A DNA stretch of 64,000 nucleotides, from the NCBI GenBank assembly GCA_003212925.1, contig QCOL01000002.1:1-64000 (forward strand), written 5' to 3'. The notes under the pieces are model-generated. The model was not told the origin of the DNA and did not search any database. It saw nothing but the letters and a program-made list of their open reading frames with translations. This document shows positions 1 through 9,384 of the stretch, piece after piece (the first letter of the stretch is position 1; every line of letters starts with the position of its first letter). Origin of the DNA: Pelagibacteraceae bacterium AG-430-P08 (GTDB taxonomy: Bacteria; Pseudomonadota; Alphaproteobacteria; Pelagibacterales; Pelagibacteraceae). A program made the translations under genes and the position numbers.

Positions 1-212
1 CAATCTGTTATTTTGATAAAATAATTTCAAGTGTCATAGGAAAAATTGAGGGTTATATTTCAAACGATATTAGGGGAAAAAATGGTTTTGGATATGATCC
101 AATCTTTATTCCAAAAAGAAGGAAACAAACTTTTGGTGAAATGAAGTTTTCTAATAAATGTAAAATCGACCATAGATCAATCGCATTTAAAAAAATTAAA
201 AGATTTCTGTAA
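1..212 (+). CDS. rdgB: RdgB/HAM1 non-canonical purine NTP pyrophosphatase, C-terminal part
   Basis: Only the last 69 or so codons lie in the window; the reading frame begins at position 3 and stops with TAA at 210-212. The fragment contains the family's C-terminal signature: GFGYDPIF, then FGEM, then an HR pair shortly before the end (HRSIAFKKIKRFL). RdgB hydrolyses dITP, XTP and related deaminated purine nucleotides to the monophosphate, keeping them out of DNA. Its last 17 bases overlap the 3' end of the convergent gene on the minus strand. The family call is secure from these motifs; the N-terminal half cannot be assessed. Confidence 0.9.
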   Translation, partial: ICYFDKIISSVIGKIEGYISNDIRGKNGFGYDPIFIPKRRKQTFGEMKFSNKCKIDHRSIAFKKIKRFL

Positions 213-1350
213 GTTTACCATTATTAATTTCATAAAAATTTAATTGGTGATTGATCTTATTATCTTTAATTTCAAAAACTCCTATTTTCCCTTTAAATGT
301 ATTTTGAGTTTTAAACGATTTGTTTATTTCTAAAGCCTCATTTTTAAGTGACAAATAATATATTAATCCAACTAAATCATAACTCAGTAATGATAGATAG
401 CTTGGCTTATAACTAAATTTTTTAAAAAATTTATTAGTAAACTCATCCAAATTTTTTTTGTTAATTGAAGGATAGTAAATTGGTTGTAAATTTTGTTCTT
501 TTAACAAACTTTCATCAAACCATTGGTTTAAAGTAATTATATATTTATTTTTTGGCGATACGTCGGTATACAGTAATGAAGTTATAACACTTTTTAAGCT
601 CTCATCAAAATCTGCAATTATAACTGAATCAAATTTCACATTTCCAAGAGTGTATTTTTTCTCAAGATTTTCTATAATTTTTTCCTTATTTGGATCATCA
701 GTATTTTCAACGCGTGATATTTCATCTAATAAGTTTTGTTTTCTTATTCCATAGTTTGTGATTTTTTCTATTTGTTTGGTTAGCTTTGTAGGATCAATAT
801 CATAATTGTATTGTTTAAAAATTTTTATTTTTGACTCTTTAATTCCCTTTTTGATCTCTAAGTCATAATTTAAATTAGGAATTAAAAAAATCGTTTTTTT
901 TATTTCACTTTTTTCTAAAAATTTTTTGATTGTATTTAGTTGTGATGATGAGTTAATGCCGCTGCTTATGATATTTTTATGAAGATCTAAAGTTTTATTC
1001 GTTAAAGATAAAAAAGTAACATTTTTTACCTCATCTAAAAATAATAAGTTTTTATGAAAAACCGGACCGATTACCAATGATATTCCCATTTTCTCAAATT
1101 CTAGAGCTGAACGTAAAGTCACATCGGGATCTGACCTGGTGTCTTTAGGATATATTTCTATGTTATTCTTTTTAATATCAATTAAGGCCATCCTGATGGA
1201 ATTTAGTATTTGTTTTCCTAAAGACGCATCTTCCCCTGATAGTGGAGCCAGCACTCCTATTTTAATTTTTATTTCTTCAGAATATGAGATGGATGTTTCA
1301 AATAACAAAACAAAAAATACAGAGAAAAGAATTTTAAAAAATTTATTCAT
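196..1350 (-). CDS. LpoA/LppC-like periplasmic ligand-binding-fold protein (putative penicillin-binding protein activator)
   Basis: This 384-residue protein has a signal peptide (about residues 1-24, hydrophobic core FFKILFSVFFVLLF, likely cut after SYS). The mature part opens with IGVLAPLSGEDASLGKQI, the start of a type I periplasmic binding fold as in branched-chain amino-acid binding proteins and the C-terminal domain of LpoA. There is no lipobox cysteine, so it is probably soluble in the periplasm. It lies 34 bp from divergent rsmI, which recalls the E. coli yraL-yraM(lpoA)-yraN-yraP neighbourhood and supports a peptidoglycan-synthesis role. It is much shorter than E. coli LpoA, lacking the TPR half. 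An amino-acid binding protein is the alternative, but no transporter genes are adjacent. Confidence 0.7.
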   Translation of the reverse strand: MNKFFKILFSVFFVLLFETSISYSEEIKIKIGVLAPLSGEDASLGKQILNSIRMALIDIKKNNIEIYPKDTRSDPDVTLRSALEFEKMGISLVIGPVFHKNLLFLDEVKNVTFLSLTNKTLDLHKNIISSGINSSSQLNTIKKFLEKSEIKKTIFLIPNLNYDLEIKKGIKESKIKIFKQYNYDIDPTKLTKQIEKITNYGIRKQNLLDEISRVENTDDPNKEKIIENLEKKYTLGNVKFDSVIIADFDESLKSVITSLLYTDVSPKNKYIITLNQWFDESLLKEQNLQPIYYPSINKKNLDEFTNKFFKKFSYKPSYLSLLSYDLVGLIYYLSLKNEALEINKSFKTQNTFKGKIGVFEIKDNKINHQLNFYEINNGKLTEIF

Positions 1351-1384
1351 TTAATGATTTATATAATTTTAGTATTGTATAATT

Positions 1385-2248
1385 ATGACTTTAAACCCTA
1401 AATTTCAAAATAAAGAAATTAAAAAAGGCCTATATATAATACCCACTCCAATCGGAAATTTAGGCGATATTACTTACCGAGCAATAGAAATTTTAAAAAA
1501 ATCTGATTTTATTCTATGTGAGGATACAAGAATTTCAAGAAAAGTGATGGAAAAATTTGAGGTAAAATCGAAATTATTATCCAATCACAAATTCAATGAG
1601 AAGAAAAATTTATCTTTAATTATAAATCATTTAAGAAATGATAAAATCATATCTCTAGTTTCTGATGCTGGCACTCCTGGAATATCAGATCCTGGAGCCA
1701 TCTTAGTAAGAGAATGTGTTAAGGAGAAAATAAATATTTTTCCATTACCAGGCCCTTCTGCAGTAAGTACTGCTGTATCAATTAGTGGCTTTTCTGAAAA
1801 ATATTTTTTTTATGGTTTTTTTCCGTCAAAATTAAAGGATATTAAAAATGACTTAAATTTACTTTCCCAATTGAACTCTAGCATTGTTTTTTTTATTTCA
1901 TCAAAAAAAATGAACAAAACCGTTCCATTTCTAAAAGAAAGTTTTTCAGATAGAGAAATTTTGATTTGTAGAGAAATGACAAAAATTTATGAGGAATATT
2001 TAAGATATAAAGTTGAAGATTTAAAAACATTAGATAAAAACTTAAGAGGTGAATTAACTCTTGTTATATCTGAAAAAAAAAGAATAAAAAAAAGTTCTCT
2101 TTTATTAAGTGAATCAGATAAGAATAATATAAGAAAAATGATTAAAAAATTAAGTATCAAAGAAATCGTAAATCTTATTTCTCAAAATAATGATGTTCCC
2201 AAAAAAAAAATTTATAATTTTTGTTTAAAGATAAAAAATGAAGTTTAA
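1385..2248 (+). CDS. rsmI: 16S rRNA (cytidine(1402)-2'-O)-methyltransferase RsmI
   Basis: This 287-residue tetrapyrrole-methylase-fold protein 2'-O-methylates C1402 in the decoding centre of 16S rRNA using SAM. The family landmarks are in order: TPIGNLGD at residues 21-28, CEDTR at 45-49, SDAGTPGISDPG at 93-104 (SAM-binding loop) and LPGPSA at 121-126. Length is normal. The start ATG at 1385 is 34 bp from the divergent LpoA-like gene. Its 3' end overlaps the following BON lipoprotein gene by 11 bp, suggesting translational coupling. The yraN gene that often lies between these two is absent here. Confidence 0.95.
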   Translation: MTLNPKFQNKEIKKGLYIIPTPIGNLGDITYRAIEILKKSDFILCEDTRISRKVMEKFEVKSKLLSNHKFNEKKNLSLIINHLRNDKIISLVSDAGTPGISDPGAILVRECVKEKINIFPLPGPSAVSTAVSISGFSEKYFFYGFFPSKLKDIKNDLNLLSQLNSSIVFFISSKKMNKTVPFLKESFSDREILICREMTKIYEEYLRYKVEDLKTLDKNLRGELTLVISEKKRIKKSSLLLSESDKNNIRKMIKKLSIKEIVNLISQNNDVPKKKIYNFCLKIKNEV

Positions 2249-2831
2249 AATTTTAACATTAATATTCATAACATTATTTTTATCAGGATGTGTTGGTGTT
2301 TCTTCAAAGGGGATTTTTGGTACAGGAGTATCGGTCGCTCTAGATCCCAGGTCTTTGGGTACGCAGATTGATGATTCTATAATGCAAAAAAATTTATCAG
2401 CAAGAATATTATTATTGGATAAAAAATATTTTTTATCTATAAAATCAAAAGTCTTGGATGGAAGAATATTCTTAACAGGTAAAGTTGATAACCCTGAGGA
2501 AAAACTTAAAATTACAAAATTGGCTTGGGAAACTGAAGGGGCCAGATCTGTAAGAAATGATATAAAGATTAAAGAGAAATTTAACTTTCAGCAATCTGCA
2601 AAAGATGTTTTAATTACTTCACAATTAAGAACTGCTTTAATTATTAATAAACAGATAAAGGCAACTAATTATCAAATCGATACATATAAAAAAAAAATTT
2701 ACATTTACGGTATAGCTTTAACGTCAGATGAAAAATCACTTGTTATAGAGGAAGCTAAAGAAATATTAGATGTAGAGGACATTGTAGCAAGTATTTTGAT
2801 TGTCGATGATTTAAGAATTCAAAAAAATTAA
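2238..2831 (+). CDS. BON-domain lipoprotein (DolP/YraP-like)
   Basis: This 197-residue protein has an N-terminal hydrophobic segment ending in the lipobox LSGC with Cys18, so it should be an outer-membrane or periplasm-facing lipoprotein. Two BON-like modules follow (about residues 45-115 and 120-195); each contains the typical V-x-G-x-(V/A) strand, for example GRIFLTGKVDN and KIYIYGIALTS. E. coli DolP has the same two-BON plan and helps maintain outer-membrane integrity; gene order beside rsmI matches. The start overlaps rsmI by 11 bp. The gene ends 4 bp into the convergent maeB stop region, with no room for a terminator. Confidence 0.85.
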   Translation: MKFKILTLIFITLFLSGCVGVSSKGIFGTGVSVALDPRSLGTQIDDSIMQKNLSARILLLDKKYFLSIKSKVLDGRIFLTGKVDNPEEKLKITKLAWETEGARSVRNDIKIKEKFNFQQSAKDVLITSQLRTALIINKQIKATNYQIDTYKKKIYIYGIALTSDEKSLVIEEAKEILDVEDIVASILIVDDLRIQKN

Positions 2832-5113
2832 TTTTTTTTATAATCAATTACATCTGAAGAATACGCTGCAATTGATGCTAGATTAATTATTTCTGAGGTA
2901 GAAGTTCTTAGAGGAGCAATCTCTATCGGAAGACCTAAGCCAATTAATAATGGTCCAATAACTTTTGCTCTACTCATTGATTTTATCATTTTATAAGAAA
3001 TAGCTGCACTATGTTGGCTAGGCATTATCAAAACATTCGAATTTCCTACAATTTCTGAAAAAGGATAAAGCTCTTTATATAACTCTTCTAATGCAACATC
3101 TGGCTGCATTTCTCCGTCAAATTTAAAATCAACTTTATCTTTTTTTAAAATTTCAACTGCATCGCTCAGCCTTTTTGTTCTGTCAGTAGCTGGTTCTCCA
3201 AAAGTGGAATGAGATAAGAAAGCAACTTTAGGATCAAATCCAAATAATCTAACTACTCTAGCTGCCGATTTCGCCATTTCTGCTAGCTGATTTGCATCAG
3301 GATATTCAATTACAGAGGTATCGCATATGAAAATTGTTTTTCCTCTATTCACTATTAAATTTAGGCCAAACATTATTTCCCCAGCTCTAGGATCTACAAC
3401 TTGAGTTATTTTTTCTAAAGATGAAGAATATCTTCTGGTATTTCCAGTTACCATCGCATCAGCATCCTTACATGCTACCATACAAGATGCCCAAATAACC
3501 CTATCATTTCTGATTAAACGATCACAATCTCGCTCAAGCATGCCTTTATTTCTTTGAAGTTTTCCAAAAAGATATTTTACATACTTTTCTCTTTTTTCAG
3601 CATCTTTTGAATTGGTAATTTCTATATCAAAATTTTCACTGTAACCTATCTTCTTTAATTGATTTTTAATTAGATCCTCTTTTCCAACTAATATTGGTGT
3701 TCCTAAATTAGAGTTTTTAAATGCTATTGCTGCTTTAAGCATGTTTTCATCCTCACCGTCTGCAAAAATTACTTTTTTTGGTTTTTTCTTAATATAGTTA
3801 TTTATACCTTGCATGATCGTAACCGTTGGATCTAATCTCTGTCTTAACTGATCTTTGTAATTATCAAAATCTTCTATATCTATTCTCGCAACACCAGAGT
3901 CTATTGCCGCTTTAGCTACTGCAGCAGGAATTACACTTATAAGTCTTGGATCAAATGTTGAGGGAATTATATAGTCTTTTCCATAATGTGGTCTCTCACC
4001 TCCCATTGCAGCAACAACTTCATCAGGAACTTCCTCTTTAGCTAGGTTTGCAATCGCGTGAGCAGCAGCAATTTTCATTTCCTCATTTATAGTTTTAGAT
4101 CTTACATCTAATGCGCCTCTAAATATATATGGAAAACCAATAAGATTATTCACTTGGTTTGGATAGTCTGATCTTCCAGTGGCTATAATTGCATCACCTC
4201 TTACCTCAGCAACTTCCTCAGGCTTAATCTCTGGATCAGGATTTGCGCATGCAAATATAATGGGTTCCTTAGCCATTTTCTTAACCATATCTTTTGTCAA
4301 AGCTCCTTTTGCTGATAAACCTAAAAATACGTCAGTATTACTGATCGCATCTGATAAGGTTCGATTTTTAGTTTCAATAGCATGAGCTGATTTCCACTGA
4401 TTCAAATTTTCTCTTCCAATATAGATTACCCCTGTTCTGTCAACCATTGTAATGTTTTTTTTTGGAACACCACTTTTCTTAAATAAATTAGCACAAGCCA
4501 TCGCTGATGCACCTGCGCCGTTGACAACAATTTTTACTTCATCAATTTTTTTTTTGGTAATATCCAGTGCGTTGATTAATGCAGCTGTAGTTATGATTGC
4601 CGTACCATGTTGATCGTCATGAAAGACAGGAATATCTAAAATTTCTTTAAGTTTTTCTTCGATAATAAAACAATCTGGAGCAGCAATATCCTCAAGATTA
4701 ATACCTCCAAAACTTGGAGCGAAATTTTTAACACTATTAATTATTTCATTGTGATCTTGTGAGTCAATTTCAAGATCAATCGAGTCAATATCGGCAAACC
4801 TTTTAAATAATACTGCTTTTCCTTCCATAACAGGTTTCGAGGCTAAAGCTCCTAAGTTACCCATACCTAAAATAGCAGAACCGTTACTAATTACTGCCAC
4901 AAGATTTCCCTTACTTGTATAATCAAATGCAGTTTCTGGATTTTCGCTTATGGCTTTTACTGGTGCTGCCACACCTGGTGAATAAGCTAATGCGAGATCT
5001 CTTTTTGTTGTCATATTTTTTGAGGATGAAATTTCGATCTTACCTGGTTTATTATGACGATGATAATCTAAAGCTTCTTTATCTGTATAATGATCAATTT
5101 TTGTTTTTTTCAT
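2828..5113 (-). CDS. maeB: NADP-dependent malic enzyme with C-terminal phosphotransacetylase-like domain
   Basis: This 761-residue MaeB-type enzyme decarboxylates malate to pyruvate and reduces NADP. The malic domain shows AYSPGVAAP at residues 43-51 and HDDQHGTA at 165-172; the NAD(P)-binding domain has GAGASA at 199-204. From about residue 430 to the end is a phosphate acetyl/butyryltransferase-like domain ([13 protein letters not shown] near its start), which in MaeB enzymes is usually regulatory, binding acetyl-CoA, rather than catalytic. Length is typical of the family. It is divergent from murJ with a 50-bp gap that must hold both promoters. Pyruvate from this reaction would feed the pyruvate dehydrogenase encoded later in the window. 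Confidence 0.96.
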   Translation of the reverse strand: MKKTKIDHYTDKEALDYHRHNKPGKIEISSSKNMTTKRDLALAYSPGVAAPVKAISENPETAFDYTSKGNLVAVISNGSAILGMGNLGALASKPVMEGKAVLFKRFADIDSIDLEIDSQDHNEIINSVKNFAPSFGGINLEDIAAPDCFIIEEKLKEILDIPVFHDDQHGTAIITTAALINALDITKKKIDEVKIVVNGAGASAMACANLFKKSGVPKKNITMVDRTGVIYIGRENLNQWKSAHAIETKNRTLSDAISNTDVFLGLSAKGALTKDMVKKMAKEPIIFACANPDPEIKPEEVAEVRGDAIIATGRSDYPNQVNNLIGFPYIFRGALDVRSKTINEEMKIAAAHAIANLAKEEVPDEVVAAMGGERPHYGKDYIIPSTFDPRLISVIPAAVAKAAIDSGVARIDIEDFDNYKDQLRQRLDPTVTIMQGINNYIKKKPKKVIFADGEDENMLKAAIAFKNSNLGTPILVGKEDLIKNQLKKIGYSENFDIEITNSKDAEKREKYVKYLFGKLQRNKGMLERDCDRLIRNDRVIWASCMVACKDADAMVTGNTRRYSSSLEKITQVVDPRAGEIMFGLNLIVNRGKTIFICDTSVIEYPDANQLAEMAKSAARVVRLFGFDPKVAFLSHSTFGEPATDRTKRLSDAVEILKKDKVDFKFDGEMQPDVALEELYKELYPFSEIVGNSNVLIMPSQHSAAISYKMIKSMSRAKVIGPLLIGLGLPIEIAPLRTSTSEIINLASIAAYSSDVIDYKKN

Positions 5114-5163
5114 TTCGCTTAATTAGGTGTACAAATGAGGTAAATTTAAGACTAATATGATTT

Positions 5164-6693
5164 ATGAATTTAGTTAAGTCAACAGGGACTTTTGGTTTCT
5201 ATACTATTATTAGCAGATTACTTGGATATTTGAGAGATGTTTTGATAGCAATTTTTCTTGGAACAAGTTTTTTAGCTGATGCTTTTTTTGTAGCATTTAG
5301 AATACCTAACACATTCAGAAGACTTTTCGCTGAGGGAACTTTTAATTCAGCCTTTGTTCCCAGCTATACCTCTGAATTAGTTAAAGATAAAGTTAGATCA
5401 AATAAATTTGCTAATGACGTTTTTAATTTATTATTTTTAGCTTTATTTTTTTTAGTTCTCATCATTGAAATTTTCATGCCAATTTTTGTGGGATTGATAG
5501 CACCAGGTTTTATTGAAGACACTAAAAAATTTGAATTAGCAACTATTTTAACAAGAATTACTTTCCCCTTCTTATTGTTTGTAAGTCTATCTTCTTTTTT
5601 TGGTGCAATTTTAAACTCACATAACAAATTTGCAGCTGCATCCGCAGCACCTATAGTTTTAAATATAGTTTTAATTATTATTTTATTTTTTGGAAAATAT
5701 TTAGGAGATAAATTAATTTACTATCTTGCATACGGAATATCTTTTGCGGGTTTATTGCAATTATTTTTTTTATATAGATTTGTAAAAAAATATTACATAA
5801 TAAAATTTGAGTTCAAATTCAAAATTAACAATAAAGTAAAATTTTTTTTTAAAAAGTTATTACCAAGTATTTTTTCCTCAGGAGTTACCCAAATAAATAT
5901 TTTAGTTGGAACAATTATAGCTTCTTTCCAGGCAGGTGCTGTATCATACCTGTATTATGCAGATAGAATATACCAAATTAATTTGGCAATAGCTGGAATA
6001 GCTATTGGTGTTGTTGTCTTGCCTCAGCTCTCAAAACATGTTCACCAAAGAAAAAAGAGGAAAATATTATTAATTCAAAATAAAGCATTAGAATTAAGTA
6101 TGTTTTTAAGTATACCTGCCTCAGTAGCACTAGTTATAGGATCTGAACAAATTATTTCGGCTCTATTTGGGTATGGTTCTTTTAAGGAAAACTCAGTTTT
6201 TAATTCCTCGAATGCTCTTTACTATTTTGGTTTAGGTCTCCCAGCATTTGCATTAATAAAAGTTTTTTCAACATTTTTTTTTGCAAATCATGATACTAAA
6301 ACTCCATTTTATATTTCGTTAGTTTCTGTTTTGCTAAATATTTTGATAAGTGTTTACTTTTTTAAGGATATTGGTTTTATAATTATTCCTATAGCAACGA
6401 CAATATCTTCATGGTTTAATTCCTTAATATTATTTATTTATTTGAAAAATAATAATTTATTTGAATTCAATAAATTTTTTTTTAAACAATTTGTTAAGAT
6501 AATTTTTGCATCAATTATGATGGGTATTTTCTTTCAATATCTAATCTTAATATTTGAAAATCAATTAAGTTATGCCTATTTTTTCAAGTCTGCTTATTTA
6601 TTGTTATGTGTTTTATTTGCAGTAATTTTTTATTTTGCACTGTCATATTTTATCAAAGCTTTTAATTATCAAGATATTAAATTAAAGTATTAG
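5164..6693 (+). CDS. murJ: Lipid II flippase MurJ (MviN family)
   Basis: This 509-residue integral membrane protein has about 14 predicted hydrophobic segments. It opens with the MurJ-typical N-terminus (STGTFGFYTIISRLLGYLRD), and residues around 48-65 carry FRIPNTFRRLFAEGTFNSAF, the conserved loop of the family. MurJ moves lipid-linked peptidoglycan precursor across the inner membrane. It is followed after 3 bp by trpS, an arrangement pointing to one transcript. The shared 50-bp intergenic region with maeB suggests a compact promoter. The call is confident; nothing looks truncated. Confidence 0.95.
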   Translation: MNLVKSTGTFGFYTIISRLLGYLRDVLIAIFLGTSFLADAFFVAFRIPNTFRRLFAEGTFNSAFVPSYTSELVKDKVRSNKFANDVFNLLFLALFFLVLIIEIFMPIFVGLIAPGFIEDTKKFELATILTRITFPFLLFVSLSSFFGAILNSHNKFAAASAAPIVLNIVLIIILFFGKYLGDKLIYYLAYGISFAGLLQLFFLYRFVKKYYIIKFEFKFKINNKVKFFFKKLLPSIFSSGVTQINILVGTIIASFQAGAVSYLYYADRIYQINLAIAGIAIGVVVLPQLSKHVHQRKKRKILLIQNKALELSMFLSIPASVALVIGSEQIISALFGYGSFKENSVFNSSNALYYFGLGLPAFALIKVFSTFFFANHDTKTPFYISLVSVLLNILISVYFFKDIGFIIIPIATTISSWFNSLILFIYLKNNNLFEFNKFFFKQFVKIIFASIMMGIFFQYLILIFENQLSYAYFFKSAYLLLCVLFAVIFYFALSYFIKAFNYQDIKLKY

Positions 6694-6696
6694 AAT

Positions 6697-7698
6697 ATGA
6701 AAAAAAAAATTTTCTCCGGTGTACAACCTACTGGAAATCTTCATTTAGGAAATTATTTAGGAGCCATAAAAAATTTTGTTGATTTAAGCAATGATACTCA
6801 AAATGAGTGTATTTTTTGTGTAGTTGACCTTCATGCAATAACTGTTAGCCAAAATCCAAAAGATCTAAAATCAAATATACATGAGACAGTCGCCACATTT
6901 GTTGCAAGTGGAATAGATCCTAAAAAAAGTATAATTTTTAATCAGTCTCAGGTTAGCGCTCACTCAGAAGCAGCGTGGATTTTAAGCTGTATTGCGAGAA
7001 TGGGATGGTTAAATAGGATGACTCAATTTAAGGAAAAAGCTGGGAAAGATAAAGAGAAAGCAAGTATCGGTCTTTATTCATATCCCGTTTTAATGGCAGC
7101 TGACATATTATTATATGACTCAACTCATGTGCCCGTTGGAGATGATCAAAAACAACATTTAGAGCTATGTCGTGATATAGCTCAGAAATTTAACAATGAC
7201 TACAACATCGAAAATTTTTTTATAGTTCCCGAACCTTTGATTAAAAAGGAATTTTCTAGAATTATGAGCCTTAAAGATGGTCTCAAAAAGATGAGTAAAT
7301 CTGAGGTATCAGACCTGAGCAGAATAAATTTAACTGATGATAAAGATCTAATAATAAGTAAAATTAAAAAAGCAAAAACTGATACTCTACCTTTACCTTC
7401 TAAAATTGAAGAATTAGAAAAAAGACCTGAGGCTAAAAATCTAATCGGTATTTATTCAAGTTTGATGAATAACACACTTCAAGAAACGGTTGATGAATTT
7501 GCTGGGAAAAATTTTTCAGAATTTAAAGAAAAATTATCAGATTTAGTTGTTAACGAAATCAATCCAATCTCATTAAAAATTAAAGAGTTATTAGATGACA
7601 AAGTTTTTTTGGAAAAAATACTTAAAGACGGATACGAGAAAGCCAATGAAATTGCCTCAAAAAAAATTAAAAAAATTCATGAAATTGTAGGTTTTTGA
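6697..7698 (+). CDS. trpS: Tryptophanyl-tRNA synthetase
   Basis: This 333-residue class I aminoacyl-tRNA synthetase charges tRNA-Trp. The HIGH-like motif appears as [10 protein letters not shown] (residues 11-20) and the KMSKS loop is intact at 198-202. [14 protein letters not shown] at about 147-160 is the conserved tryptophan-binding and dimer region. Length matches bacterial TrpS. It follows murJ after 3 bp, so it is probably cotranscribed and possibly translationally coupled. Confidence 0.98.
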   Translation: MKKKIFSGVQPTGNLHLGNYLGAIKNFVDLSNDTQNECIFCVVDLHAITVSQNPKDLKSNIHETVATFVASGIDPKKSIIFNQSQVSAHSEAAWILSCIARMGWLNRMTQFKEKAGKDKEKASIGLYSYPVLMAADILLYDSTHVPVGDDQKQHLELCRDIAQKFNNDYNIENFFIVPEPLIKKEFSRIMSLKDGLKKMSKSEVSDLSRINLTDDKDLIISKIKKAKTDTLPLPSKIEELEKRPEAKNLIGIYSSLMNNTLQETVDEFAGKNFSEFKEKLSDLVVNEINPISLKIKELLDDKVFLEKILKDGYEKANEIASKKIKKIHEIVGF

Positions 7699-7752
7699 GT
7701 ATATTTTCATAAAGCAGTACCATTTTTTTTAATATTGCTTATATATAATTTT

Positions 7753-8292
7753 ATGTTCGTTCAGACTGAGATAACACCAAATCCTAATTCGCTAAAATTC
7801 ATACCAGGCAAGGTTGTTTCTAGCGCGGGATCATTTGAAGTAACTAAAAATGACAACGTAAATAATGAGTTAATTAAAAATATTCTTTCAGTGAATGGTG
7901 TTGAAGGTATTTTTTTAAGTAAAGATTTTATTTCAGTCAATAAACACAATGAAAATTCTTGGGATGATATAAAGCATATTGTAATCTCACATATAAATGA
8001 ATTTTATGCGTCAGGAAAAGAATTTGTCATTAATAAACATTTAAATGAACAAAATGAAAACTTTGATGAAATTGAGAAACGAATAATACAGTTGCTTGAG
8101 GAGAAAATTCGTCCAGCAATAGCCAGAGATGGAGGAGATATTAAATTTAAAGAGTTTAAAGATGGGGTAGTTAAAGTTCAACTACAAGGTAGCTGCTCCG
8201 GCTGTCCTAGTTCTACAATGACTTTAAAACAAGGTGTTCAAAATCTTTTATGTCATTATTTACCAGAGGTAAAAAAAGTTGAGGCTATTTAA
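7753..8292 (+). CDS. Nfu-type iron-sulfur cluster carrier (NifU C-terminal family)
   Basis: This 179-residue protein has two parts: an N-terminal Nfu_N domain beginning FVQTEITPNPNSLKF, and a C-terminal NifU-like domain (about residues 107-179) with the cluster-binding pair C148-S-G-C151. Nfu proteins carry [4Fe-4S] clusters to target enzymes; clients here may include MiaB and ferredoxin. The start is placed at ATG 7753 because relatives begin with M-x-(I/V)-Q-T-E-x-T-P-N; the frame is open to an ATG at 7735, which would add six residues of no homology. It is followed after 3 bp by the bax-like gene. Confidence 0.93.
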   Translation: MFVQTEITPNPNSLKFIPGKVVSSAGSFEVTKNDNVNNELIKNILSVNGVEGIFLSKDFISVNKHNENSWDDIKHIVISHINEFYASGKEFVINKHLNEQNENFDEIEKRIIQLLEEKIRPAIARDGGDIKFKEFKDGVVKVQLQGSCSGCPSSTMTLKQGVQNLLCHYLPEVKKVEAI

Positions 8293-8295
8293 CAG

Positions 8296-9378
8296 ATGCG
8301 AAAAATCTTTAAAAAAAATAAAATTAAAACTTTAAAAATTTTCGACGATAATGGTTTAAGTTCACTTCCAAGAATTATCTTGAGTAGTGTTCTTGTCATA
8401 TTATTTTTTTATTCATTACCAATTGTTATTAACTTTACTAACAACAAGATTGAAAGCTCAGCAGGAGTACAAAATAATTCAAAAGCAATACTTGCATACA
8501 CTCTTAATAAAAAATCCTCAAATTCATCAAATTCTCAATCACCCAATGAGGAGGATTTATTAATTGATATTTATAGTTTAAATGACCAGGAGACAGATAC
8601 TGTAAGATTAGACGCTTCAACGATAAAACAGCTTTTTGAAGATACTGATTATAAACTTGATGATGTAAGAAAAAAAAAGTTAGTGAAACCGATAGCTTTA
8701 ACTTTGCTTCCTGCAGAAATAAAAATGATAGAGAGTGTAAAAAAGAGAAAAGAATTTTTTATACAAATAGTATTGCCATTAATTTTAGAGGAAAATAAAA
8801 ATATTAAATTAGATAGAAAAAGATTATTTAGTATAATCAATAAAAGCAATAATTCGAGCTCAGAAAAAAAATGGCTAGAAAAAAAATATAAACAATACGG
8901 TATACCCTCAAGAGATTTATCAATACTCAAAAGAAGAATGGACATAGTTCCAGTTTCATTAGCGCTTGCTCAAGCTGCTAAGGAAACAGGATGGGGAACG
9001 TCAAGATTTGCACAACAAGGAAATGCATTATTCGGACAGTGGACTTGGTCAGGTGAGGGATTAAAACCAAAAGACGCTGAAAAGAATGAAGGTCACAAGG
9101 TAATGAAGTTTAATGTTTTGCAAGCTTCAGTGAGAGCTTACCAAAGAAATATAAATACACATTCAAGTTATGAAGAATTTAGATTAGCAAGAGCAAAATT
9201 AAGAGATCTGGGTGAACCATTAGACAGTATGATTTTGTCAAACTATTTAGATAAATATGCTGAAACAGGAAATGAGTATGTAAAGGTTTTGCAAAAGATT
9301 ATACAGCAAAATAATTTAAAAGATTTTGATGATGCAAAACTATTACCTTCAAGTATTGAACTAGAAAGTTTAATTTAA
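8296..9378 (+). CDS. Bax-like membrane-anchored glucosaminidase-domain protein
   Basis: This 360-residue protein has a cytoplasmic basic N-terminus, one transmembrane segment (about residues 26-47), a Ser/Asn-rich linker (60-85) and a C-terminal N-acetylglucosaminidase domain (about 195-345). The active-site region reads PVSLALAQAAKETGWGTSRF, with Glu230 as the probable catalytic acid, followed by GNALFGQWTW, as in E. coli Bax and the glucosaminidase family. It should trim peptidoglycan from the periplasmic face of the inner membrane. It follows nfu after 3 bp and converges on the deacetylase gene with a 6-bp gap. Confidence 0.85.
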   Translation: MRKIFKKNKIKTLKIFDDNGLSSLPRIILSSVLVILFFYSLPIVINFTNNKIESSAGVQNNSKAILAYTLNKKSSNSSNSQSPNEEDLLIDIYSLNDQETDTVRLDASTIKQLFEDTDYKLDDVRKKKLVKPIALTLLPAEIKMIESVKKRKEFFIQIVLPLILEENKNIKLDRKRLFSIINKSNNSSSEKKWLEKKYKQYGIPSRDLSILKRRMDIVPVSLALAQAAKETGWGTSRFAQQGNALFGQWTWSGEGLKPKDAEKNEGHKVMKFNVLQASVRAYQRNINTHSSYEEFRLARAKLRDLGEPLDSMILSNYLDKYAETGNEYVKVLQKIIQQNNLKDFDDAKLLPSSIELESLI

Positions 9379-9384
9379 AAGTAA

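Noticed and set aside
1139-1354. 71-codon plus-strand frame inside the LpoA-like gene
   Set aside because: It lies wholly antisense to a gene with a clear signal peptide and fold; composition is a mirror of that coding strand.
4179-4385. 68-codon plus-strand frame within maeB
   Set aside because: Antisense shadow of the malic-enzyme domain, with no ribosome-binding site or recognisable motif.
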